64,000 bases of DNA from Granulosicoccus sp. (GCA_023301725.1 JALZUD010000013.1:62001-126000); one strand, 5' to 3'; positions 25,747-35,298 are shown, counted from the first letter of the stretch. The notes: generated by a model not told the origin, from the letters alone. Made by a program: numbers and translations.

Positions 25747-27648
25747 CTATAGGGTGTCGTCAAGCCAGAAGGTATCGGGCATGTAAATACCCAGATAGCT
25801 GGTGGGCGCAAATCCGACCAGAGCCTCATCAGGCAAATTGCGTAACCGGGCGGAGCGAACTACGGGCTGCAAACTGCCGTTGACAGTGCCAATGGAAAAC
25901 ACCTGATCAGCATGAATCTCCAGCATCTCAATCCAGATTTTTTCTCGCTCCTCATCTTCAGAGGTCAACATCCACTCATCAAGCAACGCCCGTAGCCGCA
26001 ACACTTCCGGCATATCGGGTATCTGACCTTGCATTTTTGCGGACATGTAGTGCAGGCCCCAAACCGGCCATTGAAGCTGATCAATAGAGCTGGGGGCGAG
26101 TGCTGTTGGTGGCATCTGAGCCGATGGCAACCCGTTATCAAGGCCAAACCAGACCGACATCACAACCTGACCACCAGTAACCCGGCTGCGGAAAATATCA
26201 CGCTGTGACGAACGTACAAACAAGGCGATGCCAACCTCTCTGTAGTGATCCGCAATTAGCTCAAGCATGTCTGTTTGAAGCGTGCTGTCACCAGCAGACT
26301 CAATGGTTATATTGGCAACACGGCCATCAGGCAACAAACGGATGCCATTACCTGCCCGTTCAGTGAGACCTAGCTCGTCTAACAATGCATTTGCCTGCTC
26401 AGGATCAAAGCTGGCCCAGGCAGCGGCATACTCTGGTTTGAACAAAGGGCTTTCAGGTAAAACGGTGTCCGCACTTTCGTTAGCCAGACCATAGTAAATA
26501 ACCTGATTTATTTCACGCCGATTAATCGCCAGCGACAGTGCCCGCCGCATTCGCACGTCCTGAAACAAGGCTCTCCAGACTTCATCCTGGCAGTTAAGGT
26601 TGGGATACAAAGCAACACTGGATCCTTGTGTTCTGCGCCACAAAGACACTTTCAGTGGAAATCGATTCTCAGCCTCTTTTATCATTGTGTAATCAGGCAG
26701 CGCAATTCCGGTAACTTGCAAATCGCTTTCGCCCGTTGCTACCTTGGCACCAATGATTTCAGCAGAACTAACATTGAGCACGAGCTGATCTATGTATGGC
26801 AGCTGTTTGCCATTCTCATCAACTCTGTGAAAATAAGGATTGCGTTCGAACACAAATTGTTCGGCCGGTGGGAAGGTCGTTGGTCGCCACGCCTCAAGCG
26901 TGGGCAGTTCAGGATTTTCAGGTCTATTCTGTCGAGACATCTTACGGTGCAAGCCAACCCAATCGTCCACACGATTCTCTTCAATTAACCGGGCAAGAAC
27001 AGCATCCGTTTGAAAGTCAGTATGAAACTGCTGCATGTAGCTTGCTGGCAGTGCCAGTGTTTGAGGGATAGGTGCCGCCAGCAAATCTAGAAACTGCGGC
27101 ATGGGCACTTCCCATGTGTAGCGCACCGTCCGTTTGTTCACCACCTCAAAGACAGGGCCCTCACCATCTGACTTGAGTCTTGCCGGCATGCCCCCTCGCA
27201 GGATGTCACGATTAAGAATAACGTTATCCCAAAAGTAACTAAAATCTGCCGACGTAAGCTCACTGCCATCTGACCAACGATGTCCTTCGCGCAAATGAAA
27301 GGTAAATATTCGCCCCTCTTCTACCTCGTAAGACTCAAGAATATCAGGCACCAGATTGAGATCTTCGTCGTAACCGACAAGCCGTGAATAACTGAAGATA
27401 GGCACGTATCGAATATCTTTTTGGCGCCCGATGAGCATGCGCAATTTGCCGCCGTATTCACCGGGCATACGATCCATAGTCGTAAGGTCCACCACCCGAG
27501 GATTTTTAGGCAAACGCTCGTTTAGCGGTGGTAATGAACCTGAGCTTATGGCAGCGTCGTAATACGGCACATCGCTGGTATTCGCCAATAGCTGTTTGGG
27601 TAGTGTGGAACACGCTACAAGCGCGAGTAATTCACGGCGCGTCATCAT
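25747..27648 (-). CDS. ABC importer extracellular solute-binding protein, family 5
   Basis: A 633-residue periplasmic binding protein of the oligopeptide/nickel class (SBP family 5). The N terminus MMTRRELLALVAC has twin Arg, so export through Tat is possible, followed by a cleavage region near QLLA. Family landmarks are FHLREGHRWSDGSELTSADF near 120 and DVRMRRALSLAINRREIN near 370. It is larger than DppA and closer to YejA or to plant-oligosaccharide binders of the same fold. Substrate could be a peptide, a glycopeptide or an oligosaccharide; the flanking glycosyltransferases favour a sugar-containing ligand. Confidence 0.87.
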   Translation of the reverse strand: MMTRRELLALVACSTLPKQLLANTSDVPYYDAAISSGSLPPLNERLPKNPRVVDLTTMDRMPGEYGGKLRMLIGRQKDIRYVPIFSYSRLVGYDEDLNLVPDILESYEVEEGRIFTFHLREGHRWSDGSELTSADFSYFWDNVILNRDILRGGMPARLKSDGEGPVFEVVNKRTVRYTWEVPMPQFLDLLAAPIPQTLALPASYMQQFHTDFQTDAVLARLIEENRVDDWVGLHRKMSRQNRPENPELPTLEAWRPTTFPPAEQFVFERNPYFHRVDENGKQLPYIDQLVLNVSSAEIIGAKVATGESDLQVTGIALPDYTMIKEAENRFPLKVSLWRRTQGSSVALYPNLNCQDEVWRALFQDVRMRRALSLAINRREINQVIYYGLANESADTVLPESPLFKPEYAAAWASFDPEQANALLDELGLTERAGNGIRLLPDGRVANITIESAGDSTLQTDMLELIADHYREVGIALFVRSSQRDIFRSRVTGGQVVMSVWFGLDNGLPSAQMPPTALAPSSIDQLQWPVWGLHYMSAKMQGQIPDMPEVLRLRALLDEWMLTSEDEEREKIWIEMLEIHADQVFSIGTVNGSLQPVVRSARLRNLPDEALVGFAPTSYLGIYMPDTFWLDDTL

Positions 27649-29576
27649 TGTCTTAACTCTCCGGCATCAGCTGAACTTCGAGCAAGTACAACATGCCCGT
27701 TGCCTAGATCAACACTGGATAAACCGGTGTCAGCGTCAGCACAGAACACCTTATCCCAGTTTTGTGAAGCCGATTGGCTGGACGTGGCTGCAGTAGAGAA
27801 ATCCAACGGTCGATCAAGATCCGGAAATGGCACAGCATTCATTAATGATCGAGTGTAAGGATGAACCGGATTTTTCATGATGATTTCTCTGGGTGCTATT
27901 TCGACGATCTTGCCGGCCCACATAACCGCTACCCGATCCGCAATGTAGTCGATAACGGCCAGATTGTGAGAAACAAACAAATATGTCAACCCCATATCTT
28001 TTTGTAAGTCTTTTAGTAAATTGAGTATTTGTGCCTGCACTGAAACATCGAGTGCCGACACAGGCTCATCACAAATTATAAGGCTTGGCGCGAGCGCTAA
28101 AGAACGGGCAATACCGATACGTTGGCGCTGTCCACCAGAAAAACTGTGAGGATAGCGCTGCAGAGCGTTAGTGCCCATACCCACGGCCTTCAATAGCGCC
28201 TCTATTGCATTATTGCGTTGCGCGCGAGTGCCTCGCTCATGAATTTCAAAGGGCTCACGCAGAATATTTGAAACCGTCATGCGCGGCGACAATGAAGATA
28301 TCGGATCTTGAAAAATCAGCTGTATACGTGTGCGTAACTCTTCCAGCGCGGCATCCTGAACGGCCAATACATCTACAGGGCCTGCACCTTCATCAAAGAC
28401 AACACTGCCTGTATCAGGAGTTACCGCACGCATGAGAATTTTAGATAAAGTGGTCTTACCACTGCCACTTTCACCCACTAAGCCTAAGCATTCTCCGCGA
28501 TAAATATCAAAGCTCACACCGTCTACCGCACGCGCTAGTGCACTTTTGCTTTTTTTGAGTCGCCACTGTTGTTTACGGGTGACGTAGCTTTTACTGATAT
28601 CGCGCACACTGAGTATGACTTCCGGCGCTTTGTCGATGCTCAGCTTTGGAACCATGAGTTGATTATGTAAATCGTCAACATTTGTGTCAATTTCGCGAAG
28701 CGGTGTGAGGCGCGTGGCTCGATCCATATCAAAATGCGGGATTGCCCCCAGCAACCCCTTCAGATAAGGATGCTCGGGGTGGCGAAACAGGGTATCGATA
28801 GGCCCCGCCTCCATGATTTGCCCACGGTAGATAACCGACACCTCATCAGCCATGTTGGCCACCACACCCAGGTCATGGGTGATCAGCAAGATGGCCATTT
28901 TCAGGCGACTTTGCAACTCGGACAAAAGCTCTAAAATCTGTGCCTGTATTGTGACGTCCAAAGCGGTTGTGGGTTCGTCAGCAATCAGAAGCGCCGGCTC
29001 ACAGATCAGCGCCATAGCAATCATCGCACGCTGACGCATGCCACCAGACAGCTCAAAAGAGTACATGTCGAAAACTTTAGCAGGATCCGCAAACCCCACG
29101 AGTCCCAACATTTTTTCACAGGTATCACGTCGTTCCGCAGGCTTCTGCAACGTGTGCTCAGTGAGAATCTCTGATATTTGGTCACCAATGGTGTGCAATG
29201 GTGAAAATGAGGTCATTGGCTCCTGGAAAATCATGCCAATGCGGTTGCCACGGATTGAACGAATCTGGCGGCCATCATGTGGCAATTGGACCATGTCTTG
29301 CGGCTCATTTGACATGTCAGGGTCTGTGAATAGCACACGCCCACTGACTTCTGCATTGGCCGTTTGCAGCCCCATGACCACCTGACTAATGACCGACTTA
29401 CCCGAGCCTGACTCGCCAACCAGCGCAGTCACCTTGCCCGGTAGAACTCGCAAGCTAGCGCCTTTGACGGCTCTTACAGGCCCTGACACGCTTGGAAACG
29501 ATACGTGAAGGTCCTCGATGCGAAGTAAATCCGCTGTTGAAGCAAACTGATTATCTGTACTGGATGGGGCCGTCAT
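27645..29576 (-). CDS. Fused double ABC ATPase, DppD-DppF / YejF type
   Basis: A 643-residue ATPase holding two complete nucleotide-binding domains in one chain, as in YejF. Domain 1: Walker A GESGSGKS near 53, signature ELSGGMRQR, Walker B LLIADEP. Domain 2: Walker A GESGSGKTT near 365, signature FSGGQRQR, Walker B LIICDEP. Each is followed by the oligopeptide-transporter extension (HPYLKG, HPYTRS). It is the first gene of the leftward operon; its start is 71 bases from the divergent GT32 gene, so a divergent promoter region lies between. Both sites are intact, in contrast to the degenerate ATPase at 13-16 kb. Confidence 0.93.
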   Translation of the reverse strand: MTAPSSTDNQFASTADLLRIEDLHVSFPSVSGPVRAVKGASLRVLPGKVTALVGESGSGKSVISQVVMGLQTANAEVSGRVLFTDPDMSNEPQDMVQLPHDGRQIRSIRGNRIGMIFQEPMTSFSPLHTIGDQISEILTEHTLQKPAERRDTCEKMLGLVGFADPAKVFDMYSFELSGGMRQRAMIAMALICEPALLIADEPTTALDVTIQAQILELLSELQSRLKMAILLITHDLGVVANMADEVSVIYRGQIMEAGPIDTLFRHPEHPYLKGLLGAIPHFDMDRATRLTPLREIDTNVDDLHNQLMVPKLSIDKAPEVILSVRDISKSYVTRKQQWRLKKSKSALARAVDGVSFDIYRGECLGLVGESGSGKTTLSKILMRAVTPDTGSVVFDEGAGPVDVLAVQDAALEELRTRIQLIFQDPISSLSPRMTVSNILREPFEIHERGTRAQRNNAIEALLKAVGMGTNALQRYPHSFSGGQRQRIGIARSLALAPSLIICDEPVSALDVSVQAQILNLLKDLQKDMGLTYLFVSHNLAVIDYIADRVAVMWAGKIVEIAPREIIMKNPVHPYTRSLMNAVPFPDLDRPLDFSTAATSSQSASQNWDKVFCADADTGLSSVDLGNGHVVLARSSADAGELRQ

Positions 29577-29647
29577 GGAAAAGCTCGTTATCTCAACAGT
29601 GTGGATATACTACCGGTGTATTGCTCCTTCGACAAATTCTACTTGTT

Positions 29648-30622
29648 ATGTCATCAAAAGAGATCTTGAATAGGCGGCTGGCCGAGGCCACGGACCTTCG
29701 AAGTTTAGGCAAGTTCTGTGAGGCTGAAACACTGCTGCACGCCATCGAAAAGGATCCTGATAGCCATCTTCTGGGACCTGCCACTGTGCACGGCTTACCT
29801 CGACGTTTGCACGCAGCGTGGTTGAAGCTTGCTAAAGCTCAAGGCGACAGAATTCGGACCACAGGGCTTCAATACACGCTTGTCCCTCCTGAGGCCACTC
29901 TCAACCAATTTGCAACATTTACGCTGGCAGAACGCAAGCAGCTAGCCAACATCAATAGTCTTCGAGTACCTGCCCTGTTACATCAGATCTGGATAGGTGA
30001 CAAAGCTGCACCAGCGGGCACTGAGGCTTGGCGGCAACACGCAAAACTCAACAATATCGATTATCAACTGTGGGACGAGAACAAGCTTCAGACGCTGGGT
30101 ATTGAGAAAAATGCAGCCTATAACGCGATGCGTTCGAAGGGGGATTTACCCGGAGCAGTTGATGTGGCCCGCTACTTGATTCTTGAGCGTTTTGGAGGGA
30201 TCTATCTTGATTGTGACTGGTACCCAGTGCGCAACGACATCAGCTTTTTTGACCTATTACCCATGACAGGGCTCATAGCAATGCCCGAAAACATTCCACG
30301 ACAGACCGGTAAAGGTAGCCTGCTACTTGCTAATTCATTCATTGCAACACCTCCCGGGCATTTGACGTTCAAGCGGTTACTCGCCAGCATGGAGCACATC
30401 ATAGAGTTGCTTCCCAAAGCACCCGCCTGGTGGTCAACGGGACCGCTGCTATTTACATTAATGAGTCGCGGAGGTTCTGTGACTCTGGCAGATGCCGGGC
30501 TGGTGGCCGGCAATCTGCCGCAAACCACATCACTGCCAGAGGTTGTAAGCTGGTGCGAACAAAAACGCTTGAACGACAGTGGGCTGTTGCTAGCTTGGCG
30601 CTCATGGAGCCGTGAAGAGTAG
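29648..30622 (+). CDS. GT32-type glycosyltransferase with DXD motif
   Basis: A 324-residue protein. A helical, TPR-like N-terminal part (about 1-95) precedes a GT32-like catalytic region: VPALLHQIWIGD, then GDLPGAVDVARYLILERFGGIY and the metal-binding LDCDWYP (Asp188, Asp190). A TGPLLFT loop follows. Such enzymes transfer hexoses or phosphosugars from nucleotide donors. The frame opens at 29492, but the ATG at 29648 avoids overlapping the divergent ATPase start. Its last 21 bases overlap the convergent deacetylase gene. Confidence 0.8.
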   Translation: MSSKEILNRRLAEATDLRSLGKFCEAETLLHAIEKDPDSHLLGPATVHGLPRRLHAAWLKLAKAQGDRIRTTGLQYTLVPPEATLNQFATFTLAERKQLANINSLRVPALLHQIWIGDKAAPAGTEAWRQHAKLNNIDYQLWDENKLQTLGIEKNAAYNAMRSKGDLPGAVDVARYLILERFGGIYLDCDWYPVRNDISFFDLLPMTGLIAMPENIPRQTGKGSLLLANSFIATPPGHLTFKRLLASMEHIIELLPKAPAWWSTGPLLFTLMSRGGSVTLADAGLVAGNLPQTTSLPEVVSWCEQKRLNDSGLLLAWRSWSREE

Positions 30623-31351
30623 ATCAGATGCGGCCACCCAGCGAACCGCTGGATGCTTTTGCAACAAAGCTAGAGCCTGTTGTAAAAAATCCCAAGTGGT
30701 TGGTGTGTGCACAAGATGATGAGTGAGGATGCCTATAGTGGACCTGCCCGCATGCAATTGCGCAACGATCTCTGCCACAAGTTCACAGGATTCGCGCACA
30801 CCGTTACCACCTTTGGCGTAAATCACATCGATCTGCGTATTTAGCATGGGCACACCGGCGGATGCTTCAGGGCCAAATGTGGATACACCGGTGAAATCCA
30901 GCGCGCTCAGCTGCTTCAGAACACCCTCGGATATTCGGTTCCATGGTGGTACCAGTAAGGGTACAAACCGTGAACCGTGCAGCCGAGAAAGCTTTGCGAA
31001 GCCACGTTCCAATTCGCCAAGCACCTGCTCGATCGGCCTATCATCGCCAAGCTCACATTTTTTTTTATCATGCGGTGCGTGATTAGTGTGTGACCAACCA
31101 TGAACAGCCACCGACACACCAGTGTAACCTGCCAAGCGATGCACCAGTGCATCTCCTGTATGCTCAGGAATAACTGCCAAAGTGAGTGGCACGTTATTAG
31201 ATTCACAAACATCCAACAGCTGCGAAAGAGGCTCACTAGGCTCTACCGCATCGTCATCACGCAGCCAGAAATCAACCTGTTCGCCAGCTGCGGCTTTACT
31301 GTCCAACGCACCTCGCAGAGTGGAAAACGTACTCAGCTCTTGTCTATTCAC
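30602..31351 (-). CDS. CE4-like polysaccharide deacetylase family protein (paralogue B)
   Basis: A 249-residue paralogue of the gene at 19042-19836. The same signature positions are present: LRDDDAV (Asp32-34), HGWSHTNH (His84, His88, His91), PPWNRI (135-140) and a late THH. No signal peptide. It overlaps the upstream GT4 gene by ATGA and converges on the GT32 gene. Two paralogues, each next to glycosyltransferases, suggest two deacetylation steps or two acceptor types in one pathway. The length is short for CE4 enzymes, and the family call rests on motifs. Confidence 0.75.
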   Translation of the reverse strand: MNRQELSTFSTLRGALDSKAAAGEQVDFWLRDDDAVEPSEPLSQLLDVCESNNVPLTLAVIPEHTGDALVHRLAGYTGVSVAVHGWSHTNHAPHDKKKCELGDDRPIEQVLGELERGFAKLSRLHGSRFVPLLVPPWNRISEGVLKQLSALDFTGVSTFGPEASAGVPMLNTQIDVIYAKGGNGVRESCELVAEIVAQLHAGRSTIGILTHHLVHTPTTWDFLQQALALLQKHPAVRWVAASDLLFTAP

Positions 31352-32460
31352 TGACCAACAACCCGTTGCAATTGTTCCGCGAGCGTAGCACTCGCCCTAG
31401 GCAAACTGTGAAAGTTGCGCACATGCTCAACTGCATTGCTAGACATGGTTGTCAGTTGCTTTTCGTCATTTAACAAAGAGGCTATAGCTTGAGCATACAG
31501 TTCGTCGTTTAAGCCTTCAGTCAATAAGCCTGTTTTGCCATGATCTACAACCTCTGGCACACCCGCAATGTCGAACGCCACCACAGGCACTCCCGCGGCT
31601 TGTGCTTCCAGATAGGCAAGACCATAGGCCTCTCCACAACCAGGCCACACATAAAGAGAACTCTTTGCCAGCAGCTCAGCAATGGCCGATTGTTCAAGTA
31701 ATCCATGCCACTGCACACGCTTCTCTGGAATCTCTCTAAAGCACTCTTGCACTTGGTCATACAAGGGTCCATGCCCTATCACCGACAATGTCCATGGAAC
31801 ACCATGCAGCTGATTAAGCGCTGCAGCCAGATGCTCGAAACTGTTCATTTTATCGCCCGAACGCATCATGGCAACCACCACCATATGTCGATTTTTACGT
31901 ACTGTATTGGACACAAAAAACGGCGTAGCGTCGATAAACGGACGCACTTTAGCCAAGGAGGCCGTAGCTGAAGCTTGTTGCAACCCCACTTTGTCTCGTT
32001 CGGTAAAACACAGATTGACCGCCGCCTGATTAATAGCTTCTAACACCGTATCTTGCATTTCACCCCAAGCACTTGTTTCACGGCGTGGCGAATAGCTGGC
32101 TTCTGCAGTGATGTAGGGCACATCATATCTACGGCACAGTATGGGGCCGATTAAATCCGGGGACTTATAATACGGGTGATAGCAAAACCAGCACAAAGGC
32201 GGGCCCTCAATATTCCACAATGCCGACAAACGCTCTATTTCAAGTTCAGCCGTTTGCACAATGTCATTAACAAAGGAGCTATCCAACGGGTCGCGTATAA
32301 AAGCCCGAAGTGAAGATGCAATGCGAACATCGTACCCCGCCATCTCGAGTGCTTGCATCAACAATCGGCTCATCAGCCGATCTCCTGATGGTGAGGGATG
32401 ATCAACTGGCTTCATCGGTGAGTAGAATGCTATATACCTTCTGGGAGCTTTCTCTGTCAT
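31348..32460 (-). CDS. GT4-family glycosyltransferase (second)
   Basis: A 370-residue GT-B transferase with an N-terminal acceptor loop (KPVDHPSPSGDRLMSRLL) and the GT4 donor motif GEAYGLAYLEAQAAGVPVVA, then GVPEVVDHGKTGLL. The frame is open to 32601, but the ATG at 32460 begins the conserved region; the upstream 47 codons are low-complexity. It overlaps the deacetylase paralogue B by 4 bases. The 231-base stretch to the divergent phosphoesterase should hold both promoters. Confidence 0.83.
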   Translation of the reverse strand: MTEKAPRRYIAFYSPMKPVDHPSPSGDRLMSRLLMQALEMAGYDVRIASSLRAFIRDPLDSSFVNDIVQTAELEIERLSALWNIEGPPLCWFCYHPYYKSPDLIGPILCRRYDVPYITAEASYSPRRETSAWGEMQDTVLEAINQAAVNLCFTERDKVGLQQASATASLAKVRPFIDATPFFVSNTVRKNRHMVVVAMMRSGDKMNSFEHLAAALNQLHGVPWTLSVIGHGPLYDQVQECFREIPEKRVQWHGLLEQSAIAELLAKSSLYVWPGCGEAYGLAYLEAQAAGVPVVAFDIAGVPEVVDHGKTGLLTEGLNDELYAQAIASLLNDEKQLTTMSSNAVEHVRNFHSLPRASATLAEQLQRVVGQ

Positions 32461-32691
32461 CCGAGTGCCAAAGCCTTTATTTTTACAACGATTGTTATCA
32501 GAACGATTGTTACTACGACTGCTAAACAGATCGCTTGCGTACGGCAAATAATACACTCTGTCGATGCAGGACCTGCACAAAGAATTTTCATGCTGCGCCA
32601 ACCCGGGCTACTCATGAGACGTGTATGTCATGAACAATCAGGGTTAGGGTAAAGTACAAGCACTAAAGCTCCTACAACACGCCGCTAGCCT

Positions 32692-34440
32692 ATGCCCAGC
32701 CGAACAATAACAGAAGCCCCCCACCGAGTTGCTGTTATCGCCGATGCGCACTTGCACGACATCAACAGTGACTACGACTTCGAAGGATTGAACCTGAGTG
32801 GCGATCAATTAACCCTAAGAAGCTGGACCGATACACGTCGCTCCTCCCGCGTTTTCAATGAAAGTAAAGCTGCACTGATTTATACACTGCAAGACATTGT
32901 GGACCATGGCATAAAGTACGTCGTTTTACTGGGTGATTACTCTGACGACGGGCAAATAGAATCGATTGATCGGGTTAAGCAACTTCTGCATTCCTACTCA
33001 CAGCAATTCGGCTTACGATTTTTCGCGGTTAATGGTAATCACGATGCTGTCGCTCTGCATGGCAAACAGCAATCAACGCGCTTCGTACTAGACACAGAAC
33101 GAACAGTGCTTGTGACCAGCGACCCTAAGGTGGCAGCCTTTGAGCCGGACTCAGCTGTGTTGACTCATAAAATGTCTTGTGAAGGAGTAGCCAGTAGCGT
33201 TGGTAAGATGTCTGATTTTGGCTTATGTAACAGCCAAGACTTTATTCACTGGGAAACGCCTTTTGGCCTTGATGATTGTGTCAATTCAAGACGGTACAGC
33301 GCCACTTCCAACGATGGCGAAACCACCCACGAGCTGGTAGATGCGTCGTATCTGGTTGAGCCCGAAGATGGACTTTGGCTAATGATGATTGACGCCAATG
33401 TATTTGAGCCACGAAACGGCGGCGTAAACCCAGCAAAGAAAAAAGCCTTTATTGACAGCTCCGAGGCCGGATGGAACGCTGTGTTGCGTCAACGGCCACA
33501 CCTTTTGCGCTGGATAAATGATGTCACTATGCGCGCAAAAAACACCTGTAAGACACTACTAGTATTTTCACACTACCCTACCATTGACCCATTTGGTGAA
33601 ACAGCAGATCTGGCATTTGAATTGTTTGGCAACTACGATATGCATAGGCGTAGGCCTGAACAAGCTGTGGCAAAATCGCTATTGGATGCTGGCGTGAACA
33701 CACACTTCGCCGGTCATTTACACATACATTCAGTTTCACAATTTGCGCACAATAATCTCACGCTGATCGATCATGTGGTGCCCTCACTGGTGGCGTACCC
33801 ACCAGGCTACAAAATCATCGATGCAAGTGCGCACAAGCTCGACACCACGTTAGTTTCCATTGACAACATGGAACTCGATACGCGCCTGATCAACCATTAC
33901 ACTCAAGAGCAAACGTTGCGGGGAGTAGCTGACAAAGCAGCGTTTGGCGCCTCTAACTACGGTGAATTTCTCTATCATAGAATGCGCTTGAGGGCGATTC
34001 ACCACTACCTGCCTAGGGATTGGCCAGACGACATTACGCGCGCAGTAGCAAATACTTCACTTGCTGATCTGCTCATGTTGCTGAACGCCACGCAAGATAA
34101 CAATCCTGACGTGGCAAAGTTACACAAGGCAAAGCGACGTGACTCGTCGCTTAAAAACCACCCCTTACCGGTCGATCCCTCAATATCTGAAGACGATCTT
34201 GCTGGATGTGCAATGACAACGTTGATTGCAGACTGGTACTGCCTAAGACATGCAGGCAGTAATGCCTACCAACACATTACTCCTGCAAACCTTGCACTCT
34301 ATAGTGCACTGTGTGAGACGTTCAAGGAGCAAAACAGCCCTTGGCCACAAAAGCTCGACCCATCACACTACCGCTTTTTTCTGAACTTCATCAAACTGTT
34401 CAAAGGTGCTCTACAACGCGCAGACAACCCAGTGTGCTGA
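32692..34440 (+). CDS. Calcineurin-like metallophosphoesterase with unassigned C-terminal half
   Basis: A 582-residue protein. The dimetal phosphoesterase motifs are complete: DAHLH (Asp18, His20), GDYSDDG (Asp82), GNHD (115-118), FSHYP near 290, and GHLH (His342, His344). Residues after about 400 are mostly helical and match nothing I recognise. No signal peptide, so cytoplasmic. It may release phosphate from a nucleotide, sugar phosphate or lipid carrier; hydrolysis of the cyclic nucleotide made nearby is one option worth considering but is not indicated by sequence. It is divergent from the GT4 gene and convergent with the BON gene. Confidence 0.82.
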   Translation: MPSRTITEAPHRVAVIADAHLHDINSDYDFEGLNLSGDQLTLRSWTDTRRSSRVFNESKAALIYTLQDIVDHGIKYVVLLGDYSDDGQIESIDRVKQLLHSYSQQFGLRFFAVNGNHDAVALHGKQQSTRFVLDTERTVLVTSDPKVAAFEPDSAVLTHKMSCEGVASSVGKMSDFGLCNSQDFIHWETPFGLDDCVNSRRYSATSNDGETTHELVDASYLVEPEDGLWLMMIDANVFEPRNGGVNPAKKKAFIDSSEAGWNAVLRQRPHLLRWINDVTMRAKNTCKTLLVFSHYPTIDPFGETADLAFELFGNYDMHRRRPEQAVAKSLLDAGVNTHFAGHLHIHSVSQFAHNNLTLIDHVVPSLVAYPPGYKIIDASAHKLDTTLVSIDNMELDTRLINHYTQEQTLRGVADKAAFGASNYGEFLYHRMRLRAIHHYLPRDWPDDITRAVANTSLADLLMLLNATQDNNPDVAKLHKAKRRDSSLKNHPLPVDPSISEDDLAGCAMTTLIADWYCLRHAGSNAYQHITPANLALYSALCETFKEQNSPWPQKLDPSHYRFFLNFIKLFKGALQRADNPVC

Positions 34441-34449
34441 GCGTCAAGA

Positions 34450-34800
34450 TCAATTTCTCGGCACGATAAGATTATTCACCACAAAACGCACACCAGTGAC
34501 GGTATAGGCAATACGCTCGGCCTCAAAAGTGAGAGCAGAATCATTGACGGTGCCTGAAAGCTTCACTGTATCTTCGTTATCCTGACCAACGCTAATCTGC
34601 TGATAACGAGTTCGGGCGCTTGCCTTCAACGCCGCTCGCACCTGATTTGACAATGGTGCGGAATTTTCAATGGGTGCGAAAGTGTTCACCTGGTGATCGT
34701 CAGAAAAAACAACAGGGCCGTTTTCTGTGGCACAACCCAATAGCATGATTGTAGCTAGGAACAATCCTGTGACATTTGCCACGCGCTTTAAATTAATCAA
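34450..34800 (-). CDS. BON-domain lipoprotein
   Basis: A 116-residue secreted lipoprotein. The lipobox is MLLGC with the lipidated Cys23; Ala follows it rather than Asp, so sorting to the outer membrane is expected. Residues about 50-116 form one BON domain (ending VRFVVNNLIVPRN), known from OsmY and related envelope-stress proteins that bind membranes. Most relatives carry two BON domains; this has one. Confidence 0.8.
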   Translation of the reverse strand: MINLKRVANVTGLFLATIMLLGCATENGPVVFSDDHQVNTFAPIENSAPLSNQVRAALKASARTRYQQISVGQDNEDTVKLSGTVNDSALTFEAERIAYTVTGVRFVVNNLIVPRN

Positions 34801-34977
34801 CGAAGTCTCCTGAACCGCTATTGCGTTTTACGATGGTGTTAGTTTAGTTGATGCCGAGGTGAAGCACGTGAAGTATTTCAACACTGTGGTGCAGTTGGCA
34901 AAGCATGCTGCTTGGCTTGATGTCGCCCCCACATTCACACGTGCCGAGAGCCGGACGACGGCTCAAAACATGGGCCA

Positions 34978-35298
34978 TTAAGCCTCTTTTGCCTTACCGC
35001 CCATACATGGCGGAGACTCTGGTACCACACCGTCACGCTCTTGCCACTGACTGGCCGTATATGTATGCATACTCAACGCGTGAACGCCTCCCGCCAGTTG
35101 GGCGGCCAATAGCTTATTCACTGTGCGATGCCTAGCAACAAGATTCTTGCCTTCAAAAGCATCACTAACAATGGTCACTTTGAAATGACTCTCTGAGCCG
35201 GGAGGCACATTGTGCATGTGGCTTTCGTTAATCACATCAAGCCTAACAGGCGCCAGATGTTCCACCAGAATGTCGTTGATTTGTTCGGCAGTGGTCAC
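34978..35298 (-). CDS. bolA: BolA-family protein
   Basis: A 106-residue BolA/IbaG-type protein, the partner of monothiol glutaredoxins in Fe-S cluster handling and a stress-linked regulator in E. coli. Conserved pieces are the VINESHMHNVP segment, SHFKVTIVSDAFEGK, the RHRTVNKLL helix with its conserved His, and VHALSMHTYT. The C-terminal tail is variable. It stands alone, 67 bases before the slt stop region. Confidence 0.9.
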   Translation of the reverse strand: MTTAEQINDILVEHLAPVRLDVINESHMHNVPPGSESHFKVTIVSDAFEGKNLVARHRTVNKLLAAQLAGGVHALSMHTYTASQWQERDGVVPESPPCMGGKAKEA

